Below are positions 57,055-64,000 of a DNA stretch of 64,000 bases, one piece after another. Positions within the stretch are counted from its first letter, which is position 1; each line of letters opens with the position of its first letter. The position numbers and the translations under genes are program-made. The stretch comes from Arthrobacter sp. DNA4 (GTDB lineage Bacteria > Actinomycetota > Actinomycetes > Actinomycetales > Micrococcaceae): the NCBI RefSeq assembly GCF_024362385.1, contig NZ_CP101466.1:4092001-4156000 (forward strand), written 5' to 3'. The notes beneath the pieces were generated by a model. The model saw only the letters and a program-made list of their open reading frames with translations, made no database searches and was not told where the DNA came from.

Positions 57055-58320
57055 GTGACGGAACCGTCCCCTCCCCAGAACAGCAAGGCACCGCGCAGCG
57101 TCAAGTACGTTCTCATGCTTGGCGCCCTGGCCGCGCTCCCCGCCCTCACCACGGACATGTACCTGCCCTCGCTGCCCGCCGTCGAGGCCGACCTCCACAC
57201 CACCCAGACCGCTGTCCAGCTGACGTTGTCCGGAACCCTGGTGGGCGGCGGAATCGGCCAGCTGGTGATCGGTCCGTTCTCGGACCGGTTCGGCCGGCGG
57301 CTTCCGCTGCTCATCGGCATCTCGCTGCACGTAGCCATCTCGCTGCTGTGTTCCCTGACGCCGAACATCGAAACGCTGACAGGGCTGCGAGTGCTGCAGG
57401 GCTTCTTCAACGCCGCCGCTGCCGTGGTGGCACTCGCGGTGATCCGCGACCGCTTCGTCGGCTCCGCCGCCGCCCGGCTGCTGTCGCGGCTGATGCTGGT
57501 CATCGGTGTGGCTCCGCTCCTGGCCCCCACTGTGGGCCAGGCCATCGCCGGGCTCTGGAACTGGCGCGCCGTCTTCTATGCACTGGCGCTCATCGGCGTG
57601 GTCCTGGTGGCAATTGTCTGGAAGTTCATGCCGGAAACGCTGCCCGGGGACAGCCGCAGCCCGGGCCACCCGCGGCACGTGGCGGCCGCCTACTGGGTGC
57701 TGCTGCGGGACAGGCACTTCATGGCGCTGGCCGTCATCCCCGGACTGGGGCTGGCCCTGATCATGAGTTACGTGGTGGGTTCGCCCTTCGTCTTCCAAAA
57801 CGAGTACGGCCTCACCGCCCAGCAGTTCGCCCTCGTGTTCGCCCTGAACGGCGCCGCGCTTGTCCTTTCGGCCCAGCTCAACGCCGCCCTGGTCCGGAAG
57901 TTCCCGCCCGTCCGCCTCCTGCGCACCGCCCTCCTGGTCCAGTTGAGCCTGGCCCTGGTGCTGCTCGGCGTGGTGGCCACGGGTGCCGGCGGCGCGGTGG
58001 GCCTGGTGGCCGGCCTGTGGCTGGTCCTGTCAGCCCAGGGCATGATCCCGGCCAACGCCTCAGTGCTCGCGCTGCACAACTACGGCCACATGGCGGGAAC
58101 GGCGGCGGCTGTCATCGGAGCCCTGCAGTCCGGGGTCGCCGGACTGGTGAGCCCCCTGGTTGGACTCCTGGGCGGGAATTCCCTGTCGATGGTCAGCGTC
58201 ATGATTGGCAGCTGCACCGTGGCGGTGCTCGTGCTGGCCCTGGGAACCCCTGCCTACCGCAAGGGCGGCTGGCCTGAGCACGCCGGGCACGACGACGGGC
58301 AGCGGGTCAGTGCGGACTGA
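57055..58320 (+). CDS. Bcr/CflA-family multidrug efflux MFS transporter
   Basis: 421 residues from a GTG. Twelve membrane helices. The Bcr/CflA pattern is clear at the N-terminus: LPALTTDMYLPSLPAVEADLHTT (residues about 28-50), then VQLTLSGTLVGGGIGQLVIGPFSDRFGRR with MFS motif A, and LRVLQGFFNAAAAVVALAVIRDRF in helix 4. Such proteins export drugs and, in E. coli, cysteine or other small molecules by proton exchange. No linked regulator. Confidence 0.88.
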   Translation: MTEPSPPQNSKAPRSVKYVLMLGALAALPALTTDMYLPSLPAVEADLHTTQTAVQLTLSGTLVGGGIGQLVIGPFSDRFGRRLPLLIGISLHVAISLLCSLTPNIETLTGLRVLQGFFNAAAAVVALAVIRDRFVGSAAARLLSRLMLVIGVAPLLAPTVGQAIAGLWNWRAVFYALALIGVVLVAIVWKFMPETLPGDSRSPGHPRHVAAAYWVLLRDRHFMALAVIPGLGLALIMSYVVGSPFVFQNEYGLTAQQFALVFALNGAALVLSAQLNAALVRKFPPVRLLRTALLVQLSLALVLLGVVATGAGGAVGLVAGLWLVLSAQGMIPANASVLALHNYGHMAGTAAAVIGALQSGVAGLVSPLVGLLGGNSLSMVSVMIGSCTVAVLVLALGTPAYRKGGWPEHAGHDDGQRVSAD

Positions 58321-58368
58321 CTGATTCGCTGGGCCAGCGAAGTGCGGAGCCCGCCGCTGTTGGCAGGG

Positions 58369-59844
58369 TTACTGAACAGTGGCCGTCAGCCGGGCAACGT
58401 TGTCCACGTACCGGGCAGCGAGCGGCCGGTTGAGCCAGTCCGCCAGCTTGAGCTCATGGGAGATGTCCCGGTAGGTATCCTCCACCGCCCGCATCTTGTT
58501 CACGATGTCCTCACCCAGCAGCATCACTGACACCTCCAGGTTCAGCGAGAAGGACCGCATGTCCATGTTGCTGGACCCCAGGACGGCTACCTCATCGTCG
58601 ATGGTGAAGTGCTTGGCGTGGAGCACGAACGGGGCCTTGTACAGGTAGATCCGGACCCCGGCTTCCAGGAGCGCCTCATAGTAGGACCGCTGGGCATGGT
58701 GGACCAGGAACTGGTCCCCCTTCTCCGAGACGAACAGTTCCACGTCCACGCCTCGCTGGGCCGCGGTGGTGATGGCGTAGAGCAGGGAGTCGTCCGGAAC
58801 GAAGTAGGGGCTGCAAATGGAGATGCGGTGTTGGGCCGAATAGATGAGCGTGTTGAAGAGCCGGAGGTTGTTCTCCGTGATGAAGCCGGGGCCGCTGGGC
58901 ACCACCTGGGCCGTGACGTGGCCGGGTTCGGGGTTCGACGGGAGCTGCAGCTGGTGTTCCAGGGATTCGTCGGTCTCGGTCAGCCAGTCGGTGGCGAAGA
59001 CGACGTTCAGGGTGGTCACGATGGGGCCGCGCAGGCACGCCATCAGTTCCACCCATTCGCGGCCTGCCTTGCGGTGCCGCGGGTTGTTGTAGGAGGGTTC
59101 GATCAGGTTCTGCGAGCCCGTGAAGGCGACTTCGCCGTCCACCACCAGGATTTTGCGGTGGTTGCGCAGGTCCGGGCGGCGCCACTGACCGTGGATGGGC
59201 AGCAGCGGCAGCATGCGCTTCCACTGGATCTTGCCAGCGCGGAGACGGTTGAGCAGCTTCCTGTACCCCTTGATGCGCAGCGTTCCGATGTGGTCGAACA
59301 GGAGCCGCACCTCCACTCCCCGTTCGGCGGCCTCTTCCATGGCGGTGAGCAGGTCGTTGGTGACGTGGTCCGAACTCATGATGTAGAACTCGGCGTTGAC
59401 GAACTTTTTCGCCTTCCGCACGGCCTTGGTCATTTCCAGGATGGAATCCGGATAGCCAGGGATCAGGTCAACAGAGTTTCCGTCCACCATGGGCAGCGAG
59501 CCCAGGGTGCGGTTGAGCTCAGCGGCGGACTTCACCCACTCAGGGCCGGGGTAGTCACTTTCCACATCCGAGAGTGCGGTGATGCCTGCCTGCACGCGTT
59601 CGTTGACCAGCTGCTGCTGTGCCCACCGGCGGCTGGACAAGCGGAAATTGCCGAACAGCAGGAACAGGACGATGCCCACGAACGGAATGAAGAAGATACC
59701 CAGCAGCCAGGCCATGGCGGTGGTGGGGCGCCGGTTGCCGGGGATGATGCCCAGCGCAAGGATCCTGATGGCCAGGTCGGCGAAGCCCAGGAGCACCACC
59801 ACCCATGTGGGCGCGGTGCCGGCAAGCGAAAAAGGCCACAACAC
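58369..59844 (-). CDS. cls: Cardiolipin synthase (phospholipase D family)
   Basis: About 491 residues from the GTG at 59844, chosen since two membrane helices then follow at once (about 8-30 and 35-55); a GTG at 59898 would add 18 residues. Two HKD motifs are visible: NHRKILVVDGEVAFTGSQN (about 225-245) and HAKHFTIDDEVAVLGSSNMD (about 405-425). It joins two phosphatidylglycerol molecules to cardiolipin at the membrane. No companion lipid gene nearby. Confidence 0.92.
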   Translation of the reverse strand: MLWPFSLAGTAPTWVVVLLGFADLAIRILALGIIPGNRRPTTAMAWLLGIFFIPFVGIVLFLLFGNFRLSSRRWAQQQLVNERVQAGITALSDVESDYPGPEWVKSAAELNRTLGSLPMVDGNSVDLIPGYPDSILEMTKAVRKAKKFVNAEFYIMSSDHVTNDLLTAMEEAAERGVEVRLLFDHIGTLRIKGYRKLLNRLRAGKIQWKRMLPLLPIHGQWRRPDLRNHRKILVVDGEVAFTGSQNLIEPSYNNPRHRKAGREWVELMACLRGPIVTTLNVVFATDWLTETDESLEHQLQLPSNPEPGHVTAQVVPSGPGFITENNLRLFNTLIYSAQHRISICSPYFVPDDSLLYAITTAAQRGVDVELFVSEKGDQFLVHHAQRSYYEALLEAGVRIYLYKAPFVLHAKHFTIDDEVAVLGSSNMDMRSFSLNLEVSVMLLGEDIVNKMRAVEDTYRDISHELKLADWLNRPLAARYVDNVARLTATVQ

Positions 59845-59938
59845 GTCTAAAACCCCCGGGGAGATTGGGCTCCGGAGGACGGCTTCCGGCCGGTGCACTC
59901 TGCCCAGCTTATCCGCGGTCCAGCACTAAGCTGGTGCC

Positions 59939-60865
59939 ATGACCTCTCCAGCACCCGTGGTTCTCGCCTTCCTCGATCCTGCTTTCCCCGACGGCAGGGT
60001 GGCCGATGCCGCCAAACCCCAGTTGCTGGTCACGGATCTGGGGGTCACGCGGGGCGACGGCGTCTTCGAAACCATGCTGGCCGTGGGTGGAACGGTGCGG
60101 AAGATGCAGGCGCACCTGGACCGGCTTGCGGGCTCCGCCGCGGCGCTGGACCTGGCCATCCCGGAGCAGGACGCGTGGCGGCGCGTTATTGCCGCTGCGG
60201 TGGGCCGGCACCGGTCCGAGAACCCGCCGGCTGACCCGGCCGCCGATGAACTGGTGGTCAAACTGGTGGTCACCCGCGGCGTTGAAGGCGAGGCGCCCAC
60301 GGCCTGGGTGCAGGCGTCGCCGGCCGGGGCTGCCGGCCGCAGGCAGCGTGAAACGGGCATCGACGTCATCCTCCTTGACCGGGGTTACGACAGTGACGTG
60401 GCCGAACGGGCACCCTGGCTGCTCCTCGGCGCCAAGACCCTTTCCTACGCCGTCAACATGGCAGCGTTGCGCCATGCCCACAAACAGGGCGCCGACGACG
60501 TCATCTTCCTGTCCTCCGACGGCCGCGTGCTGGAGGGCCCCACGTCCACGGTGCTGCTTGCGCATGTGGAGCAGTCCGACGACGGCACAACAGTGAAGCG
60601 CCTCATCACTCCCCAGCTGGACAGCGGCATCCTGGCCGGGACCTCCCAGGGTGCCCTCTTCGCAGCCGCCAAGGCGGCGGGCTGGGAACTGGGCTATGGT
60701 CCGCTGGAGCCCAGGGACCTCATGGACGCGGATGCGGTCTGGCTGATCTCCAGTGTCCGCCTGCTGGCGCCCGTGAACCGGATCGACGGCAAGGAAATCG
60801 GCACCCCGTCGGTCCAGAAGGAACTGACCGCCGAGTTGAGCGGACTTTTCGCCGGCATCCACTAG
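59939..60865 (+). CDS. pabC: Aminodeoxychorismate lyase
   Basis: 308 residues, fold type IV PLP enzyme. It splits aminodeoxychorismate into 4-aminobenzoate and pyruvate. PLP Lys166 is in GAKTLSYAVNM, with VTDLGVTRGDGVFETM at 31-46 and FLSSDGRVLEGPTSTVLL near 190-210. The branched-chain aminotransferase is the close relative, but position near pabB supports PabC. It is separated from pabB by an exporter and the opposite-strand cls gene, so it has its own promoter. Confidence 0.88.
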   Translation: MTSPAPVVLAFLDPAFPDGRVADAAKPQLLVTDLGVTRGDGVFETMLAVGGTVRKMQAHLDRLAGSAAALDLAIPEQDAWRRVIAAAVGRHRSENPPADPAADELVVKLVVTRGVEGEAPTAWVQASPAGAAGRRQRETGIDVILLDRGYDSDVAERAPWLLLGAKTLSYAVNMAALRHAHKQGADDVIFLSSDGRVLEGPTSTVLLAHVEQSDDGTTVKRLITPQLDSGILAGTSQGALFAAAKAAGWELGYGPLEPRDLMDADAVWLISSVRLLAPVNRIDGKEIGTPSVQKELTAELSGLFAGIH

Positions 60866-60924
60866 GCCGCAACAAGCGGCGCAATCCCTTTTCCCACTCC
60901 CGCATCACCCGTAAGGTGTGGACC

Positions 60925-61389
60925 ATGGACTCGCGAAACCTGCCGATTGAAAACCTGTCCTTCGACGACTGCTGGGAACTCCTCGACAATGACGCGGTGG
61001 GCAGGCTGGCCATCGTGGTGGACGAACATCCCGAGATCTTCCCCGTGAACTACGCTGTCCACCTGCGCAGCATCGTCTTCCGCACCGCACCCGGTTCAAA
61101 GCTTTGGGGCGCCCGGATGGAACGGTAAGCAGCACTGGAAATAGACGGCTACGACCCCGCCTCGGAACAGGCCTGGAGCGTAGTGGTGCGCGGCGAAACG
61201 GAGATCATCGAGGACCAGGGTGTGAAGGATGCAGTGGATGCACTCGGCCTGGAACCGTGGCAGCCGGGCGAAAAAGCCCACTACGTCCGGCTGAACGCCA
61301 AAGCCCTGACCGGACGCCGGTTCCGCGTAAACCGGCCGGACATCTGGAACACCCGCCTGCAGGACCGGCGCCGGGCATCCTTCGAATAG
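60925..61389 (+). pseudogene. Pyridoxamine 5'-phosphate oxidase-like FMN-binding gene with an in-frame TAA stop
   Basis: The ATG at 60925 opens a typical small flavin-binding protein (SFDDCWELLDNDAVGRLAIVV, then FPVNYAVHLRSIVFRTAPGSKL). A TAA at 61126-61128 stops it at 67 residues. The same frame goes on without further stops (AALEIDGYDPASEQAWSVVVRGE ... NRPDIWNTRLQDRR) to 61389, and this second half is the normal continuation of the family. One nonsense change (from CAA or AAA for example) thus splits a gene of about 154 codons. Pseudogene, sequence error or readthrough; pseudogene is the simplest view. Confidence 0.85.
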
Positions 61390-61429
61390 CGCCGCCCGGG
61401 TAATCCGGCCTCCACAAGGCCACGGAGCG

Positions 61430-62137
61430 TCAGGCGGCGGGGCCTGCAGCCTGCCGTGACAGCTGTGCTTCCAGCCCGGACAGCAGGATGCCAAGTCCCT
61501 GGTCAAGCTCCGCCTCGCCGTCGTACTCAGACAGGGCGGGAGCAAGGGCACGCAGCCTGGGGAACTCCTTGGTAAGCAGGCGGTGGAGCCCCAGGCGCAA
61601 CAGCACCTCGTTCTCTTCCGGATCCACCACATACTCCTGCAATTCGTTCAGGATGTGCCCGTAGAGGAAGCCGTAGTAGGCGCGGTAGACGTGGAGCGCA
61701 TCGGCCGGCGAGAATCCCGCCGCGCCCAGCAGGGACAGGATCTGTTCCAGGGGCCGCAGCGTGCCCAGGGGGCGAAGGCCCAGAGGCGTGGAAAGGGGCC
61801 GCGTCACCAACAGGGGAACCACATTGGGATGCTGCAGGGCAAGCGTCCGCAGGCTGTGGGCGATCTTCCGCAGCTGGGCTTTCCAGTCCGGGTCCTCCGG
61901 ATGGATGCTGAGCTGGTTGAGTACCAGCTCCGTTATCCCGTCCAGCAAGGCGGCGCGGTTTTCGGCGTACCGGTAGAGGCTCATGGGATCCCGGCCGAGC
62001 TCCTGCCCCAAGCGGCGCATGGTCAGCGCCTCCAGGCTTTCGGCGTCCACCAGCTCCAGGGCCTTGGCCAGCACAATGTCCCTGCTCAGCCTCGTTTTGG
62101 CCTGCCCTGGCTGGGAACTGTTGGCGGAAGTCATCAA
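61430..62137 (-). CDS. TetR-family regulator
   Basis: 235 residues. Helix-turn-helix: LSRDIVLAKALELVDAESLEALTMRRLGQELGRDPMSLYRYAENRAALLDGI pattern (about 17-68). The helical C-terminal domain (about 85-225) is of the TetR_C type found in tetracycline-repressor-like proteins (LHVYRAYYGFLYGHILNELQE). The start ATG at 62137 or 62134. A perfect 15-base palindrome lies 71 bases upstream, next to a divergent small gene. Ligand unknown. Confidence 0.85.
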   Translation of the reverse strand: MMTSANSSQPGQAKTRLSRDIVLAKALELVDAESLEALTMRRLGQELGRDPMSLYRYAENRAALLDGITELVLNQLSIHPEDPDWKAQLRKIAHSLRTLALQHPNVVPLLVTRPLSTPLGLRPLGTLRPLEQILSLLGAAGFSPADALHVYRAYYGFLYGHILNELQEYVVDPEENEVLLRLGLHRLLTKEFPRLRALAPALSEYDGEAELDQGLGILLSGLEAQLSRQAAGPAA

Positions 62138-62207
62138 AAAGTCCTCACTGGCGGCCCTCGTCCCGAAGTAACTGGGACGGTTGCCTCATATCTGGTCTAC
62201 AGGTAAA

Positions 62208-62222
62208 GTCTACATCGTAGAC
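62208..62222. promoter_or_regulatory. TetR operator-like palindrome GTCTACATCGTAGAC
   Basis: Perfect 6-base arms around ATC, with an extra GTCTAC half-site at 62195-62200. It lies between the TetR gene and the divergent small gene and is the likely autoregulatory site. Confidence 0.6.
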
Positions 62223-62356
62223 AAGATGAACTCTTGAGCTTTTCTGGACCTCTCAAGGAAAGCGACTACATAATCCTTTGCCACCTTGTGCAGGGCATCG
62301 AGGTTCGCCGCTGGAGCCTACCGGCGGCACCACGGCACCGAGCGAAGGGACGCCTC

Positions 62357-62611
62357 ATGGCCAATTCGCAGTTTGATCTTTTCCTCCACGAAGCCACCTA
62401 CGCAGACCACGCCTCCGACACCAACCTGGACCCCGACCGCCTCTACGGCCTGTACACCAGCTGGTGCTTCGTTAACGAACAGCCCACCGGCACCGAGTCC
62501 AGTTTCTGGGCTGCCATGAAACACAAAGTCTCGGCCCGCCACAACGGCCTGCGCATGAGAGGGCCTGCTGCTGCGGACTACATCCTCAGCAGCTACCCGC
62601 GACTCGTCTAG
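62357..62611 (+). CDS. Small hypothetical protein
   Basis: 84 residues from the ATG at 62357 with AAGGGA six bases upstream. Soluble, mixed composition: SQFDLFLHEATYADHASDTN at the start, then DRLYGLYTSWCFVN, SSFWAAMKHKVSARHNGLRMRGP and a short end. I do not recognise a domain. The regular Trp/Tyr/Phe pattern looks like a real folded small protein. It is divergent from a TetR gene with an operator-like palindrome about 135 bases upstream, and ends before a strong terminator. Confidence 0.65.
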   Translation: MANSQFDLFLHEATYADHASDTNLDPDRLYGLYTSWCFVNEQPTGTESSFWAAMKHKVSARHNGLRMRGPAAADYILSSYPRLV

Positions 62612-62663
62612 GCTGTTTCCGGGCCTCCAACGGACCCCAGGACAACCAGCGGCGAACGATGAC

Positions 62664-62694
62664 ATGCTGCGGCACTTTTGTGCCGCAGCATTTT
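62664..62694. terminator. Hairpin terminator with T run
   Basis: ATGCTGCGGCAC / GTGCCGCAGCAT, 12-base-pair stem with TTTT loop, followed by TTTT on the plus strand. It ends the small-protein transcript and can also serve the convergent membrane-protein gene. Confidence 0.8.
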
Positions 62695-62742
62695 CATGTC
62701 CGGACGCCCCACCCGCAACCGGAGTCCGCGCCTGGGAGATCC

Positions 62743-64000
62743 CTAGGTGGGGATGATCCGGAAAAGGAACCTGGTGCGGACCATCACCCACAGCAGGCCC
62801 AGGACCACGGCGTAGGCCGCGGTGTTGAGGAAAATGCTCTGCTGCTGGAGCGCCGGGATGTTTGTGACGACGGCGATCAGCACCACATGCATGATGAACA
62901 CATAGAGCGTGGCGCGGCCCAGCGGAATCAGGAACCAGCCCAGGGCCCGCTCCACCGGTTTCCAGTAAGCGCTGAGGAACGCGTAGGCGGCCACCACCAG
63001 GACCAGGACGTTGAACAGGCGGCCGGGCGCCAGGTAGGTCCGGCCGAAGAGTGCGTCATACATGGCCCGGTAGGAGGCGTCCGGCATGAGCGCCAGGCGG
63101 ACGTCGTAGTTGTTGGCCAGGTAAGGATTCCCCCAGGACAGGAAGGCCAGGGCAAACGCTGCCACAGTGCAGGCCGCCACCACCCAGGTGTGGGCCGACA
63201 GCCAGGCAACGATGCTGCGGCGGTAGTAGCCAACCACCAGCCCGAGCACAAAAAGCACCTGCCAGACCAGCAGGGGGAACGAGTCCTCAAACTGGGACGG
63301 CAGGATCCTGAACCGGGTCACCGCGCCCACGGCGTACACGGCGAGCGTCGCCAGCAAGACCCAGACGGCCTTGCCGCGGTTCAGCGCCGCAAGGATCAGC
63401 GGGCTGGCCAGCAGGAGCACCACGTACAGGCCCATGACGTTGAACTGCCAAGGCCCGAACTGCAGCAGCACGATAGTAAGCAGCACCTGCGGCGGCACGG
63501 GGAACTGGAACAGCGATGACATGCCGGCATAGAGGTCGTAGGTCCGGTAAGCACCACCGTGTCCCGCCCCGCCGGTCCCCTGGTCCACGAACGTGGTCAG
63601 GGCCTCGGTGTGGAAGAACGGGAGCAGGGAAAGAAGGAAGACGCCGATCAGCACGGCCAGCGCAGTCACGTACAGCTTCCCGGCACGGCGGGATGTCAGG
63701 TCCACCACCCGGCCGAAGTCCTGCTTGGCTTTGGGCCCGTACACCATGCCGACCACCAGGCCGGAGAACAGCACGAAGAGCTCCGCGCCTGACACGAAGC
63801 CCACCGCCTCCTGGGTGAGCAACTGGAACAGTGAGGCCATGCCCAGGTGGTTGACCACAACGAAGACTATGGCCAGACCGCGCAGCAGATCCACCCTCGA
63901 ATCCCTGGTGGAAGGGTCCTGGTAGCTCCAGGACGTGGCGGTGTTGATCCGGCGGGGAATCTGCCACAGGGCCACCAGGAGGATGACCATGGCGGCAGCA
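62743..64000 (-). CDS. OpgC/acyltransferase-3-like membrane protein, possibly truncated by window edge
   Basis: At least 415 residues read from an ATG at 63990, but the frame stays open to the window end with further hydrophobic residues (AAA before MVILLVALW), so the start may lie outside. About ten helices follow. The OpgC-like mark is RDSRVDLLRGLAIVFVVVNHLGM (about 28-50 from the ATG) with the family His, and FVSGAELFVLFSGLVVGMVYG. OpgC-type proteins move acyl or succinyl groups to glycans at the membrane. A TM helix before the acyltransferase domain suggests that a further N-terminal domain exists beyond the edge. No neighbours seen to fix the substrate. Confidence 0.8.
   Translation of the reverse strand, partial: AAAMVILLVALWQIPRRINTATSWSYQDPSTRDSRVDLLRGLAIVFVVVNHLGMASLFQLLTQEAVGFVSGAELFVLFSGLVVGMVYGPKAKQDFGRVVDLTSRRAGKLYVTALAVLIGVFLLSLLPFFHTEALTTFVDQGTGGAGHGGAYRTYDLYAGMSSLFQFPVPPQVLLTIVLLQFGPWQFNVMGLYVVLLLASPLILAALNRGKAVWVLLATLAVYAVGAVTRFRILPSQFEDSFPLLVWQVLFVLGLVVGYYRRSIVAWLSAHTWVVAACTVAAFALAFLSWGNPYLANNYDVRLALMPDASYRAMYDALFGRTYLAPGRLFNVLVLVVAAYAFLSAYWKPVERALGWFLIPLGRATLYVFIMHVVLIAVVTNIPALQQQSIFLNTAAYAVVLGLLWVMVRTRFLFRIIPT

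Noticed and set aside
61126..61128. Recoding of the TAA as an amino acid
   Set aside because: TAA is not a known recoding codon for selenocysteine or pyrrolysine in such bacteria, and nothing around it suggests readthrough.

Overview
The window looks like chromosome from a high-GC actinobacterium of the Arthrobacter/Pseudarthrobacter group (Micrococcales). Evidence: very high GC, frequent GTG and TTG starts, the actinobacterial dnaK-grpE-dnaJ-hspR order with HspR-type operators, a copper amine oxidase that keeps the residue numbering of the Arthrobacter globiformis enzyme, and a complete soxBDAG sarcosine oxidase operon. This assignment is inference; no rRNA or tRNA gene is present. I see no CRISPR array, transposase or phage gene, so the window reads as ordinary, densely packed chromosome rich in catabolic operons, each next to its own regulator. 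No gene-free stretch exceeds 300 bases.

Layout. 1-2.7 kb: end of a sugar-type operon (Gfo/Idh/MocA oxidoreductase, ThuA-like protein), a cupin and an epimerase. 2.7-5.9 kb: copper/TPQ amine oxidase coupled to a small membrane protein, with a divergent TetR regulator. 5.9-8.4 kb: CsbD-like stress protein, two small membrane proteins, an AraC-family regulator. 8.4-14.7 kb: NADP-type glutamate dehydrogenase, AmiS/UreI-like channel, and an amine operon (cupin, flavin amine oxidase, APC permease) facing a TetR gene. 14.7-24.4 kb: glyA-soxBDAG-sdaA-purU and a GntR regulator. 24.4-28.5 kb: tartrate/D-malate dehydrogenase, amylosucrase, prephenate dehydratase. 28.5-40.2 kb: homoprotocatechuate (hydroxyphenylacetate) meta-cleavage cluster with an extra aldehyde dehydrogenase. 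40.3-45 kb: small membrane protein and the dnaK operon. 45-53.5 kb: exporters and their regulators (MFS/ArsR, MMPL/MarR, LysE), a methyltransferase, and a frameshifted epimerase beside a TetR gene. 53.5-64 kb: low-molecular-weight phosphatase, a P-loop/PabB fusion, PabC, Bcr-type exporter, cardiolipin synthase, a broken FMN-binding protein, a TetR gene, and an acyltransferase/OpgC-like membrane protein running to or past the right edge.

How the genes fit together. The theme is use of amines and aromatic breakdown products. Amine oxidases turn primary amines into aldehydes and ammonia; an aldehyde dehydrogenase can make (hydroxy)phenylacetate; the hpa cluster cleaves the ring and yields pyruvate and succinate semialdehyde, which GabD oxidises to succinate. 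The sox operon oxidises sarcosine to glycine plus methylene-tetrahydrofolate, GlyA makes serine, SdaA makes pyruvate and ammonia, and PurU recycles formyl-tetrahydrofolate. GdhA can assimilate the ammonia.

Most notable: (1) the hpa cluster has no visible HpaF isomerase, no HpaBC hydroxylase and no tandem-FAH HpaG; instead it has a FAH-RraA fusion and a MobA-type flavin hydroxylase. (2) A kinase-like P-loop domain is fused to PabB. (3) A small His/Cys-containing membrane protein is translationally coupled to the copper amine oxidase. (4) Two genes are broken by simple lesions. (5) Many regulator/operator pairs can be read directly from palindromes. I did not find a wholly new defence or mobile system.
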